A DNA stretch of 19,816 nt from Candidatus Dechloromonas phosphorivorans (GTDB lineage: Bacteria; Pseudomonadota; Gammaproteobacteria; Burkholderiales; Rhodocyclaceae): assembly GCA_016709495.1 (NCBI GenBank), contig JADJMS010000041.1, positions 1 through 19,816 on the forward strand. Reading direction: 5' to 3'. The notes under the pieces are model-generated. The model made no database searches. It saw only the letters and a program-made list of their open reading frames with translations, and was not told the DNA's origin. Position 1 is the first letter of the stretch. Each line of letters begins with the position of its first letter. Positions 10,058-18,040 of this stretch are shown here, one piece after another. A program made the translations under genes and the position numbers.

Positions 10058-11743
10058 ATGAAAAAAACTGTTGTGGGGATGCTTGCACTAAGCGCCATGG
10101 CGCTTGCCATGGGTTCGGTCTTTGCTCAGGAAACCGCTAAAGCGGCTCCGGAGATGACGGCTGCTGAAAAAGAAACAGCCAAGAAAATTTATTTCGAGCG
10201 TTGCGCAGGTTGCCACGGTGTTTTGCGCAAAGGCGCAACGGGTAAAAACCTTGAGCCGCACTGGACCAAAAAAGACAAGGACGGCAATGTCACCGAAGGT
10301 GGCACGCTCAAGCTCGGTCAGCAGCGCCTTGAAAAGATCATTGGTTACGGTACCGATGGCGGTATGGTTAACTTTGACGACATCCTGACCAAGGAAGAAC
10401 TGTCGCTGATGGCCAAGTACATCCAGCAAACGCCGGATGTCCCGCCTGAGTACAGCTTCAAGGAAACCCTTGATTCCTGGAAGGTAATCGTTCCGGTGAA
10501 CGAACGGCCGACCAAGCAGATGAACAAGTACAACCTGAAGAACATGTTCTCGGTGACCTTGCGTGATACCGGTGAAGTGGCGCTGATCGACGGCGACACC
10601 AAGGAAATCCGCAGCATCGTCAAGACTGGCTACGCAGTTCACATCTCGCGTCTGTCTGCTTCCGGCCGTTATGTTTACGTGATCGGTCGCGATGGTCGTC
10701 TGTCGCTGATCGACCTCTGGATGGAAAAGCCGGCCGTCGTGGCTGAAGTCAAGATCGGCTTCGATGCCCGTTCGGTCGATACCTCCAAGTTCAAGGGCTT
10801 TGAAGACAAGTATGCAGTTGCCGGTTCTTATTGGCCGCCCCAGTACGTGATCATGGATGGCGATACGCTCAAGCCGCGTAAAGTGGTTTCCACCCGTGGC
10901 ATGACCGTTGATGGCGAATACCATCCGGAGCCGCGTGTTGCTTCCATCGTTGCTTCCTTCATCAAGCCGGAATGGGTTATCAACATCAAGGAAACCGGTC
11001 AGATTCTGCTGGTCGATTACTCCGATATCGAAAACCTGAAGACGACCACTGTCGGTTCCGCCAAGTTCCTGCATGACGGCGGCTGGGATGCTTCCAAGCG
11101 TTACTTCCTGGTGGCTGCCAATGCCTCCAACAAGATCGCTGCGGTTGATACCAAGACCGGCAAGCTGGCTGCTTTGGTCGATACCGCCAAGATCCCGCAC
11201 CCGGGTCGTGGCGCCAACTTCACCCATCCGAAGTTTGGTCCAGTCTGGACGACCGGTCACCTTGGTGCCGATGTCCTGACCCTGATCAGCACGCCTTCCG
11301 AGAAGAAGGCTGATGCCAAGTACAAGGAATACAACTGGAAGGTCGTTCAGGAAGTGAAGCACGTTCCGGGCAATCTGTTCGTCAAGACCCATCCGAAGTC
11401 CAAGCACCTGTGGGCTGACTCGCCGCAGAATCCGGACAAGACGCTGGCTGAATCCGTTGCAATTTGGGATGTGGCCGATCTGTCCAAGCCGGTCAAGGTG
11501 ATCAACGTTGCCAAGGATTCTGGTCTGCCGGAAACCAAGGCCACCAAGCGCGCCGTGCATCCTGAGTATAGTGCTGACGGCAAGGAAGTCTGGATTTCAT
11601 TGTGGGGCGGCAAGGCTGACCAGTCTGCCATCGTGGTTTATGACGATGCAACTTTGACCCTGAAGAAGGTGATTACCGATCCGAAGATGATCACCCCGAC
11701 CGGCAAGTTCAACGTCTATAACACCCAGCACGACATTTACTGA
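10058..11743 (+). CDS. nirS: Cytochrome cd1 nitrite reductase
   Basis: This periplasmic enzyme reduces nitrite to nitric oxide, the committing step of denitrification. The ATG at 10058 has AGGAGG upstream and opens a signal peptide (MKKTVVGMLALSAMALAMG, cut after VFAQ). An N-terminal cytochrome c domain carries the heme c site CAGCH at residues 49-53. The C-terminal eight-bladed heme d1 propeller follows. Candidate d1 ligand His is H195 (in AVHISRLSASGRY), and candidate active-site His are H339 (FLHDGGWD) and H390 (NFTHPKFGPVW), matching the contexts known from Pseudomonas and Paracoccus NirS. Length is 561 residues, normal for the family. An in-frame extension to 9965 has no ribosome site and is rejected. 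A GC-rich hairpin separates it from the next gene. Confidence 0.98.
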   Translation: MKKTVVGMLALSAMALAMGSVFAQETAKAAPEMTAAEKETAKKIYFERCAGCHGVLRKGATGKNLEPHWTKKDKDGNVTEGGTLKLGQQRLEKIIGYGTDGGMVNFDDILTKEELSLMAKYIQQTPDVPPEYSFKETLDSWKVIVPVNERPTKQMNKYNLKNMFSVTLRDTGEVALIDGDTKEIRSIVKTGYAVHISRLSASGRYVYVIGRDGRLSLIDLWMEKPAVVAEVKIGFDARSVDTSKFKGFEDKYAVAGSYWPPQYVIMDGDTLKPRKVVSTRGMTVDGEYHPEPRVASIVASFIKPEWVINIKETGQILLVDYSDIENLKTTTVGSAKFLHDGGWDASKRYFLVAANASNKIAAVDTKTGKLAALVDTAKIPHPGRGANFTHPKFGPVWTTGHLGADVLTLISTPSEKKADAKYKEYNWKVVQEVKHVPGNLFVKTHPKSKHLWADSPQNPDKTLAESVAIWDVADLSKPVKVINVAKDSGLPETKATKRAVHPEYSADGKEVWISLWGGKADQSAIVVYDDATLTLKKVITDPKMITPTGKFNVYNTQHDIY

Positions 11744-11776
11744 TCAAGTTTTCCTGAATTGATTATGTGATACTGA

Positions 11777-11800
11777 ACGGGGGCGAAAGCCCCCGTGTTT
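11777..11800 (+). terminator. Hairpin after nirS (partial terminator or message stabiliser)
   Basis: ACGGGGGC (11777-11784), GAAA tetraloop, GCCCCCGT (11789-11796), then GTTT. The 8-bp GC-rich stem with a GNRA loop is very stable, but the T tract is short. It lies between nirS and the cytochrome gene and could let nirS be made in excess over the downstream genes. Confidence 0.6.
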
Positions 11801-11819
11801 CCAGCTAAGGAGATAAATA

Positions 11820-12659
11820 GTGAATAAAAAACTGACATCCCTCGTCGTCATGGGTGCCTTCATGGCCCTTGGCGCACAAACCGCATTTGCCGCACCGGAC
11901 TGGAGCAAGGTGCCAAAGGCCAATATTCATGTTTTCCACCCGGGTGCTGCGCCAATTGAATGGGTGACGGGCAAGAGCGAACACAGTGGTTCGAGCGGCC
12001 TGAAAAAAGGTGAGACCTGTGCCGGTTGCCACGTTGAAGATGGCAAGCTAAGCCTTGACCTGAAGCGTCTGGCCAGCAAGGAAATGGAGCCGAAGGGCGC
12101 GCCGAAAACGATGACCTACCCGGTTGGTGTTCAGGCTGCCTACGATGCAACCAATCTCTACGTTCGTCTGACCTTCAAGGCACCGGGCGGCGGCTTCGAT
12201 CACTCCGATAAGGATAACGAAGTCAAGGCCAGCATCATGTTCCCGGATAGCAAGGTGACCTTGGCCGATCAGGCTGGTTGCTGGGGTGCATGCCACCAGG
12301 ATGCCAAGACCATGCCCAACGGCAAGGACAAGACCAAGTACGCCACGCCGGGTTCAATGGATCTGATGCAGTGGAAAACCGGCGGTGGCGGCAAGGCCAT
12401 GGACGGTATTGTCACCGACAAGCGCAACATGGAAGGTGGCAAGGCTGGCGTGACTGCTGAAGGTGCAAAGGCCGGTGATACCTATACCGTAACCTTTACC
12501 CGCAAACTGGCTGGTGGCGTGACCTTGGCTGCTGGCAAGGCTGTGCCTTTCGGTGTTGCTATTCATGCGGATAACGCTGGTGGCCGTTTCCATCACGTCT
12601 CCTTCGGCCATACCATCGGTCTGGGTGTTGACGGTGATGTGAAGGCAGCCAAGCAGTAA
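11820..12659 (+). CDS. Ethylbenzene-dehydrogenase-related diheme cytochrome c
   Basis: GTG start at 11820 with AAGGAG upstream; 279 residues with signal peptide (VVMGAFMALGAQTAFA). Two heme-attachment candidates are visible: CAGCH at 67-71 and an unusual CWGACH (CX3CH) at 154-159. Between them runs a beta-rich domain (PVGVQAAYDATNLYVRLTF), and near the C-terminus FHHVSFGHTIGLGVDG. This layout fits the heme-binding domain family related to the gamma subunit of ethylbenzene/DMSO-reductase-type enzymes (EB_dh). No molybdoenzyme is nearby; its place directly after nirS suggests a periplasmic electron carrier for nitrite reduction. That role is inferred. Confidence 0.8.
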   Translation: MNKKLTSLVVMGAFMALGAQTAFAAPDWSKVPKANIHVFHPGAAPIEWVTGKSEHSGSSGLKKGETCAGCHVEDGKLSLDLKRLASKEMEPKGAPKTMTYPVGVQAAYDATNLYVRLTFKAPGGGFDHSDKDNEVKASIMFPDSKVTLADQAGCWGACHQDAKTMPNGKDKTKYATPGSMDLMQWKTGGGGKAMDGIVTDKRNMEGGKAGVTAEGAKAGDTYTVTFTRKLAGGVTLAAGKAVPFGVAIHADNAGGRFHHVSFGHTIGLGVDGDVKAAKQ

Positions 12660-12680
12660 TTCGTCTTGACCTCCGGAAAC

Positions 12681-13016
12681 ATGATGAATACCGGATGGTC
12701 TCTGCTGAAAAGAGCGCCATTGTTATTGGTGCTCTTTTCTTTTTCTGCGCTGGCTCAGAACGTAACTGAGGTCCGCATTGAAAACTACAAGTATTTTCCT
12801 GCCGAGATCAGTATCAAAACGGGTGACAGCGTGCGTTGGCTTAACCGAGAAAAGCGCACCAGCCATTCAGTGGTTTTCCCGGCTGAAAATGGCCTGGAGT
12901 CGGAACGCATGTTTCCGGATGAAAGCTGGTTGCGCCGCTTCGACAAGGCCGGGCGCTATGACTACCATTGCGGGCCGCATCCGGAAATGAAGGGGAGCAT
13001 AGTTGTTGTTGAGTAG
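12681..13016 (+). CDS. Small cupredoxin (plastocyanin/pseudoazurin-like)
   Basis: The product is 111 residues from the ATG at 12681: a signal peptide (LLLVLFSFSALAQ) and a blue-copper fold (KYFPAEISIKTGDSVRW). The type 1 copper ligands are all visible: His62 in TSHSVVF, then Cys97, His100 and Met103 in YHCGPHPEMKG. The Cys-x2-His-x2-Met spacing matches short plastocyanin-like cupredoxins. Such proteins shuttle electrons in the periplasm, and azurin and pseudoazurin are known donors to nitrite reductases. Its position in the nir operon makes donation to NirS likely. An upstream TTG at 12666 is possible but unneeded. Its end overlaps the start of nirC. Confidence 0.85.
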   Translation: MMNTGWSLLKRAPLLLVLFSFSALAQNVTEVRIENYKYFPAEISIKTGDSVRWLNREKRTSHSVVFPAENGLESERMFPDESWLRRFDKAGRYDYHCGPHPEMKGSIVVVE

Positions 13017-13341
13017 AAAATTTTTTGCCCTTTTTTTTGCGTTGACCGTAACAATTGCAGGTACAGGGCAAAGCGTTGCCGCTGAACCTGATGCCGCCCG
13101 ACAAAAGGAGCTGGTACGGCTGGTCCGCCAGGATTGCGGCTCCTGCCACGGCATGACCTTGCAGGGCGGGCTTGGCCCGGCGCTGTTGCCCGCAACATTG
13201 AAGGACAAACCGGCCGAAGGCTTGGCGGCGACGATTTATTATGGCCGCCCCGGTACGCCGATGCCACCGTGGAAACAGTTCGTCTCGGAAGCCGAGGCCA
13301 GCTGGATTGTCGATAAACTGATGACCGAATTCCCGCACTGA
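13003..13341 (+). CDS. nirC: NirC-like monoheme cytochrome c
   Basis: Start is one of three tandem TTG codons at 13003-13011, with GGGGAG at 12992-12997 as ribosome site; the TTG at 13006 has the best spacing. The product is about 112 residues with a signal peptide (FFALFFALTVTIAGTGQSVA), one heme c site CGSCH at 45-49 and a likely axial Met at 87 (GTPMPPW). This is the class I c55x type encoded in nir clusters. NirC has been implicated in the last steps of heme d1 maturation and as an electron donor to NirS. It overlaps the cupredoxin gene by 14 bases and is followed by nirF after 7 bases. Confidence 0.85.
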   Translation: MLLSRKFFALFFALTVTIAGTGQSVAAEPDAARQKELVRLVRQDCGSCHGMTLQGGLGPALLPATLKDKPAEGLAATIYYGRPGTPMPPWKQFVSEAEASWIVDKLMTEFPH

Positions 13342-13348
13342 GAGCGCC

Positions 13349-14512
13349 ATGCGAATTTTTCTGACTTTCCTCCTGAGCCTGTTACTGACCGCCTGCGCTG
13401 GTCCGCAACTGAAAGGCACCGGCGATCTTGGGCTGGTTATTGAGCGCGCCACCGGTCGTATCACGCTGGTCAATACCAGTTCGCAAACTGCTTACGCACG
13501 TATCGATGGGTTGGGCGATCTTTCGCATGCCTCCGCCGTCTATTCCCGCGATGGCCGCTATGCCTTCATCTTCGGCCGCGATGGCGGGCTGACCAAAATT
13601 GATCTGCTTGAAGCGAAAATCGTCAAACGTATCATCCAGTCAGGCAATGCCATCGGTGGTTCGATTTCGCAGGATGGCCGCATTGTTGTGGCGCAGAACT
13701 ACACGCCGGGCGGCATCAAGGCGTTTGATGCGGAAACGCTGGAGTTGCTTTCCGAAGTACCGGCGGAATACGCGCCAGGCAAGTTCTCGAAAGTGGTTGG
13801 CCTGGCTGATGTGCCGGGCAACAAGTTTGCCTACGCGCTGTTCGAGGGCGGCGAAATCTGGGTTACCGATTTCAGCAATCCGAAACAGCCGAAGACGCAG
13901 CGCTACCCCGCCGGCCTGCAACCCTACGACGGGCTGGTAACGCCGGATGGCCGCCATTATCTGGCCGGCTTGTTCGGCGAAGATGGCGTCGCCCTGCTTG
14001 ACCTCTGGCAACCGGAAAAAGGCGCGCGCAAGATTCTCGAAAACTACGGGCGCGGTCAGGAAAAGCTGCCCGTGTTCAAGATGCCGCACCTGCGCGGCTG
14101 GTCAGTGGCGCAGGGCAAAGCCTATCTGCCGGCGATTGGTCGGCATGAAGTACTGGTGGTTGATGTGGCGACCTGGAAGGAAGTCGGCCGCATTGCGGTG
14201 CGCGGCCAGCCGGTGTTCGTCATGGCGCGGCCAGACGGGCGGCAGGTCTGGGTCAATTTCGCCTTCCCCGATAACGGCAAGATGGATGTGATTGATACGC
14301 TGGCCGGTAAGGTGGTGCATGCTTTCGAGCCGGGCAAGGGCATCCTGCACATGGAATTTGCACCGCGTGGCGAAAACGTCTGGCTCTCGGCGCGTGATGA
14401 CAACAAGGTAGTCATCCACAACACGACAACTTTTGCCAAACAGGCTGAAATTGCGGCGGATAGCCCGTCCGGCATTTTCTTTACCTCACGTGCCGTGCGC
14501 ATCGGCTTCTGA
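13349..14512 (+). CDS. nirF: Heme d1 biosynthesis protein NirF
   Basis: NirF is a periplasmic heme d1 propeller protein related to the d1 domain of NirS, taking part in a late step of d1 synthesis (reported as a dihydro-heme d1 dehydrogenase or related oxidation). The 387-residue product has the lipoprotein signal LTFLLSLLLTAC (lipidated Cys16), so it should be anchored on the periplasmic side. Propeller repeats match those of NirS: YSRDGRYAFIFGRDG, PYDGLVTPDGRHYLAGL, KMPHLRGWSVAQGKAYLPA, GQPVFVMARPDGRQVWVN. The stop overlaps the nirDL start (TGATG). Confidence 0.95.
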   Translation: MRIFLTFLLSLLLTACAGPQLKGTGDLGLVIERATGRITLVNTSSQTAYARIDGLGDLSHASAVYSRDGRYAFIFGRDGGLTKIDLLEAKIVKRIIQSGNAIGGSISQDGRIVVAQNYTPGGIKAFDAETLELLSEVPAEYAPGKFSKVVGLADVPGNKFAYALFEGGEIWVTDFSNPKQPKTQRYPAGLQPYDGLVTPDGRHYLAGLFGEDGVALLDLWQPEKGARKILENYGRGQEKLPVFKMPHLRGWSVAQGKAYLPAIGRHEVLVVDVATWKEVGRIAVRGQPVFVMARPDGRQVWVNFAFPDNGKMDVIDTLAGKVVHAFEPGKGILHMEFAPRGENVWLSARDDNKVVIHNTTTFAKQAEIAADSPSGIFFTSRAVRIGF

Positions 14513-15480
14513 TGACTGAAACATTCGAATTCCGCCTGCTCAACGAATTCCAGCGCGATTTCCCGCTCTGCCCGGCACCGTTTGCCGAGCTGGCAGCGCG
14601 GCTTGGGGTTGGCGAGCGCGTTGTCCTGAGCGGGCTGGAGCGTTTGCGGCGCGAAGGAAAAATTTCGCGGGTTGGCGCTGTCTTTGCACCCAAGCGTTTC
14701 GGTGCTTCAACGCTGGCGGCAATGGCTGTGCCGGCAGATCAGCTTGGTGCGGTGGCGGCAGCGGTCAATCGCTTTCCCGAGGTCAATCACAATTATGAAC
14801 GCGAGCATCGCTACAACCTGTGGTTTGTCGTCACGGCGGCCAGTGAAGGGCGTTTGCAGGCAACGCTGAGTGCGATTGAATCGGCGGCCGGTTACCCGAT
14901 ATTGCCCTTGCCGCTGGTTGAAGAATTTCATATCGACCTTGGCTTTTCCCTGCTCGCCGGTAAGCCGAAGCACGTTGCCACGGCGCGGCCGGTTGTGCCG
15001 GTAGTGCCGCTGGAGGAGTCTGAAAGGCGACTGGTTTCAGTGCTGCAGGAAGGGCTGCCGCTCTTTATGCGCCCTTTTGCGATGATCGCCGAACGGATCG
15101 GCGCCTCCGAATCGGATGTGCTAAGTCGCATCGGGCGCTGGCTGGAGGAGGGTGCCATCAAGCGTTTCGGCGTCGTCGTGCGCCATCACGAACTCGGCTA
15201 TACCGCCAATGCGATGGTCGTTCATGACATTCCGGATGAGCGGGTTAGTGAAATGGGTCGCGCCTTGGCTGAGGAAGAGGACGTCACGCTCTGCTACCGT
15301 CGTCCCCGCCGTTTGCCGGACTGGCCGTACAACCTGTTCTGCATGATTCACGGTCGTGATCGGGCGGAGGTTGAACGCCTGATGGCTGATTTACGTCAGC
15401 GGCATGGCCTTCAAAACTGCACCCATGAGGTGCTGTTTTCCCTGACCCGCTACAAACAGAATGGTGCGCGCTATGCGTGA
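14512..15480 (+). CDS. nirDL: Siroheme decarboxylase NirD-NirL fusion
   Basis: The 322-residue product is two AsnC/Lrp-like modules fused in one chain. The first half has an N-terminal winged HTH (RLLNEFQRDFPLCPAPFAEL, ARLGVGERVV) and an effector-like domain with VNHNYEREHRYNLWFV. The second half (from about residue 167) repeats this and ends with CYRRPRRLPDWPYNLF, typical of NirL/NirH types. Together with NirG and NirH it forms the complex that decarboxylates siroheme to didecarboxysiroheme on the way to heme d1. The D-L fusion is known from Paracoccus pantotrophus. Coupled to nirF (1-base overlap) and to nirG. Confidence 0.93.
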   Translation: MTETFEFRLLNEFQRDFPLCPAPFAELAARLGVGERVVLSGLERLRREGKISRVGAVFAPKRFGASTLAAMAVPADQLGAVAAAVNRFPEVNHNYEREHRYNLWFVVTAASEGRLQATLSAIESAAGYPILPLPLVEEFHIDLGFSLLAGKPKHVATARPVVPVVPLEESERRLVSVLQEGLPLFMRPFAMIAERIGASESDVLSRIGRWLEEGAIKRFGVVVRHHELGYTANAMVVHDIPDERVSEMGRALAEEEDVTLCYRRPRRLPDWPYNLFCMIHGRDRAEVERLMADLRQRHGLQNCTHEVLFSLTRYKQNGARYA

Positions 15481-15931
15481 GCTTGATGCGGTCGACCGCC
15501 AAATCATCGATAAATTACAAGGTGAATTCCCAATCTGTTCCCGGCCCTACGCTCAAGTCGCCGAGCGCCTCGGCATCAGCGAAGACGATTTGCTCAAACG
15601 CCTCGAAAGCCTGCTCGCCGACAAGGTACTGACCCGTTTCGGCCCGATGTACCAGATCGAACGCATGGGCGGCGCCTTTGTTCTGGCCGCCTTGGCCGTG
15701 CCGGAAGCGCGCTATGACGAGGTCACGGCACTGGTTAATGCGCTACCGCAAGTTGCCCACAACTACCGCCGCGAGCACGCATTGAACATGTGGTTCGTCC
15801 TCGCCACCGAAACCCAGTCCGGCATTGCGGAAGCCGTTGCCCGCATCGAAAGCGACACCGGTTTGCCGGTCTACGCCTTCCCCAAGGAACGCGAATTTTT
15901 CGTTGAAATGAAACTGGAGGCGCGGGTCTGA
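15473..15931 (+). CDS. nirG: Siroheme decarboxylase subunit NirG
   Basis: A 152-residue single AsnC-like module from the ATG at 15473, which overlaps the nirDL stop by 8 bases; an in-frame ATG at 15461 is the alternative. HTH part: AVDRQIIDKLQGEFPICSRP, VAERLGISEDDLL. Effector part: VAHNYRREHALNMWFVLAT, the same His-rich motif as the first half of NirDL, so NirG is the D-type partner. It acts in the cytoplasm in siroheme decarboxylation. The stop overlaps the nirH ATG as ATGA-type coupling. Confidence 0.92.
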   Translation: MRELDAVDRQIIDKLQGEFPICSRPYAQVAERLGISEDDLLKRLESLLADKVLTRFGPMYQIERMGGAFVLAALAVPEARYDEVTALVNALPQVAHNYRREHALNMWFVLATETQSGIAEAVARIESDTGLPVYAFPKEREFFVEMKLEARV

Positions 15932-16404
15932 TGGATGAACTTGACCGCGCCCTGATCGTCGCCACCCAGGCCGGCTTGCCGCTAGTGGCGCGCCCCTACG
16001 CGGCGCTTGCCGAGCAGCTGACGATGTCCGAAGACGAGGTGATGGCCCGCCTGCAAGGCTTGTTGAATAGCGGCATGATTCGCCGCATTGGTGCCGTACC
16101 CAATCATTACGCCATTGGCTGGACGGCCAATGGCATGACGGTGTGGGATGTGGCTGACGAACAGGTCGATCAACTCGGCGCGCTGGTGGGTGCGCTGCCC
16201 TTTGTCACCCATTGCTATCGCCGCCCGCGTGCCTTGCCAGCCTGGCCGTACAACCTGTTCGCCATGGTGCATGGCAGTTCGCGTGACGAATGTTCCGCCA
16301 AGGCCGAGGAAATTCGTGCGCTGCTGGGGGCGGCTTGCCGGGGCAATGACATTCTCTACTCGACCAAAATCCTCAAAAAAACCGGGCTGCGTATCGGCGG
16401 CTGA
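15931..16404 (+). CDS. nirH: Siroheme decarboxylase subunit NirH
   Basis: A 157-residue AsnC-like module (ELDRALIVATQAGLPLVARP, LAEQLTMSEDEVM) with the L/H-type signature CYRRPRALPAWPYNLF and a C-terminal DILYSTKILKKTGLR, close to the second half of NirDL. It pairs with NirG in the siroheme decarboxylase. It is the last nir gene visible. In most clusters nirJ (radical SAM) follows; here there are about 310 non-coding bases and then an insertion sequence. Confidence 0.92.
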   Translation: MDELDRALIVATQAGLPLVARPYAALAEQLTMSEDEVMARLQGLLNSGMIRRIGAVPNHYAIGWTANGMTVWDVADEQVDQLGALVGALPFVTHCYRRPRALPAWPYNLFAMVHGSSRDECSAKAEEIRALLGAACRGNDILYSTKILKKTGLRIGG

Positions 16405-16716
16405 GTTGTTACGGTCAACCCGAAAAAATTGGGGAAAATTAAATCCGGTCATCGCGGATTCCCGATAGCGGCCGCTCAACCAAATCCGGGGTTTTTGAAG
16501 TGGAATGCTCCGAACCGGCCATTCGCGACCTAACCCATTCGGCCAACAAGAGACGGTCACGGTTTTCAGGCCAACGACAGCATTGCAGCGATTACAGCCA
16601 TAGACCCTAGATGACTTATTAAGGTTGCTCGACGAAATCTAGGCAATATATATGCGATATGATTCAGTTTTTTCTAACCTTATTGCGGTTTCGGATCATT
16701 GAAGTGGCCCAGGTAA
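16405..16716. other. Non-coding stretch between nirH and the insertion sequence
   Basis: No credible gene, and no remnant of nirJ, on either strand. It holds an imperfect GC-rich segment after nirH (16418-16500) with AAATCCGG seen twice, and an AT-rich part (16640-16680). CCTAGAT (16606-16612) and ATCTAGG (16637-16643) form a 7-bp inverted repeat with a 24-base spacer, possibly an operator. The right end, with AGG at 16711-16713, probably was the leader of the NYN gene before the IS inserted. Confidence 0.5.
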
Positions 16717-16719
16717 AAC
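16717..16719. repeat. Target-site duplication AAC (left copy)
   Basis: AAC directly precedes the left terminal inverted repeat and is repeated at 18067-18069 right after the other end. Three-base duplications are usual for IS3-family insertions. Confidence 0.7.
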
Positions 16720-16745
16720 AGAGCCGGCCCCGGAAATTCGGACAG
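16720..16745 (+). repeat. IS3 left terminal inverted repeat
   Basis: Starts AGAGCCGGCCCC and ends TTCGGACAG; it pairs with 18041-18066 at 20 of 26 positions. Mismatches sit mainly in the middle. Confidence 0.8.
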
Positions 16746-16808
16746 TGAGATAAGTGATAGCCTTGCTTCACCAACGGCCGCGTAGCGGCTTGAATGAGGA
16801 GCAAGAAC

Positions 16809-17111
16809 ATGACGAGAAGGAAGCGGCGGAATCACTCGCCGGAATTGAAAGCCAAGGTGGCGATTGCTGCCTTGAAGGGCGACAAGACGCTGGCTGAACT
16901 GGCTCAGCAATATGATGTCCATCCGACTCAGATTACGGACTGGAAGACGCAGTTGCTGGAGCGTTCAGCCGTAGTCTTTGGCGAGCAGGTGGTAGGAATC
17001 TGGCCCGGACGTCCAGACGATGCAGGCGAAGATTGGTCAGCTGACACTGGAGAACGATTTTTAGAAAAGGCGCTCACCAAGGCGGGCCTGCTGAGCGCAG
17101 AAGATGATTGA
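16809..17111 (+). pseudogene. IS3 transposase OrfA (HTH), with two compensating indels
   Basis: A GAGGAG ribosome site precedes the ATG at 16809. The N-terminus is a normal Transposase_8/HTH domain (RKRRNHSPELKAKVAIAAL, ELAQQYDVHPTQITDWK). After LLERSAVVFGEQ the reading turns into VVGIWPGRPDDAGEDW, which is not family-like. A neighbouring frame over 17010-17057 encodes the expected leucine-zipper part (MQAKIGQLTLENDF). Near 17058 one T appears missing from a T run, and the frame returns to FLEKALTKAGLLSAE. The gene therefore stays open but its middle is scrambled between two shifts, about 16985-17010 and 17058-17062. Confidence 0.75.
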
Positions 17112-17932
17112 CCGCACCCACAAACTGCCGGTAATCCGGCAATGCGAAATTCTTGAATTGGCACGGTCGACTGCGTACTACACGCCAAAACCGACGTCAC
17201 CAGAGGATTGGCGCTGATGCGCCGAATGGATGAGTTGCATCTCGATTACCCCTTTGCCGGGAGCAGGATGCTGCGCGACCTGCTCAGAAACGAGGGGCGG
17301 CCCATTGGCCGCAAGCGTGTTCGCCGTCTGATGCGTCAGATGGGGATCGAAGCCCTGTACCCGCAAGCCGAACACCAGCCGTCGGCATGCGGCACACCCG
17401 ATTACCCCTACCTGCTGCACCACCTGGGCGTCGAGCGGTCAAATCACGTGTGGGCGACGGATATCACTTATATCCCGATGCGTCGGGGCTTCGTGTATCT
17501 GGTCGCGATTGTCGATTGGTACAGCCGTCGGGTGCTGGCTTGGCGGTTGTCGAACACGCTGACCACGGATTTCTGCATTGAGGCTTTGCAGGAAGTCATC
17601 CTGCGCTACGGCTCTCCGGAAATCTTCAATACCGACCAGGGTAGCCAATTCACCAGTATCGAATTCACCGGCGTACTCAAGGCGCATGGGATTCGTATCA
17701 GCATGGATGGGAAGGGCTGCTGGCGTGACAATGTCTTTGTCGAACGCCTCTGGCGGACCATCAAGTATGACGAGGTGTATCTCAAAGCCTACGATTCGGT
17801 TTCCCACGCCAAAGCGAGCCTGGGAAGTTCATTACGTTCTACAACAGCCGGCGCCCGCACCAAACATTTGCCGGAAAGACGCCGGACATGATTTACTTCG
17901 CCAGCTTGCCGCAGGAGCAATTCGCCGCATGA
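17104..17932 (+). pseudogene. IS3 transposase OrfB (DDE integrase core), frameshifted twice
   Basis: OrfB starts at the ATG at 17104, overlapping the orfA end, as MIDRTHKLPVIRQCEILELA. The frame breaks near 17207: GATTGG lacks one T compared with the expected GAT-TTG-GCG. The main body follows from 17210 in the next frame: MRRMDELHLDYPFAGSRMLR, WATDITYIPMRRGFVYL (first catalytic Asp), FNTDQGSQFTS (second Asp) and DNVFVERLWRTIKYDEVY (catalytic Glu). It breaks again near 17824, where a G seems missing; the expected tail ITFYNSRRPHQTFAGKTPD and LPQEQFAA then runs to the TGA at 17930-17932. All DDE residues survive; only single-base shifts separate it from an intact gene. Confidence 0.85.
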
Positions 17933-18040
17933 AACCCGCGTTACCACCGCGCCGGCTGCCTACGGTCTGAACGGACCTTCGGCAACCGTCACCGTGGATA
18001 ACGCTACTACCGCAGGGCTCCACTTATCTCAGCGGAAAAT

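Noticed and set aside
10088..11560. 490-codon open frame antisense to nirS
   Set aside because: It mirrors the well-supported nirS gene, has no recognisable domains and no ribosome site; long antisense frames are common in GC-rich genes.
16041..16560. Antisense frame over nirH (15982-16560)
   Set aside because: No recognisable protein; it is the shadow of nirH and runs into non-coding sequence.
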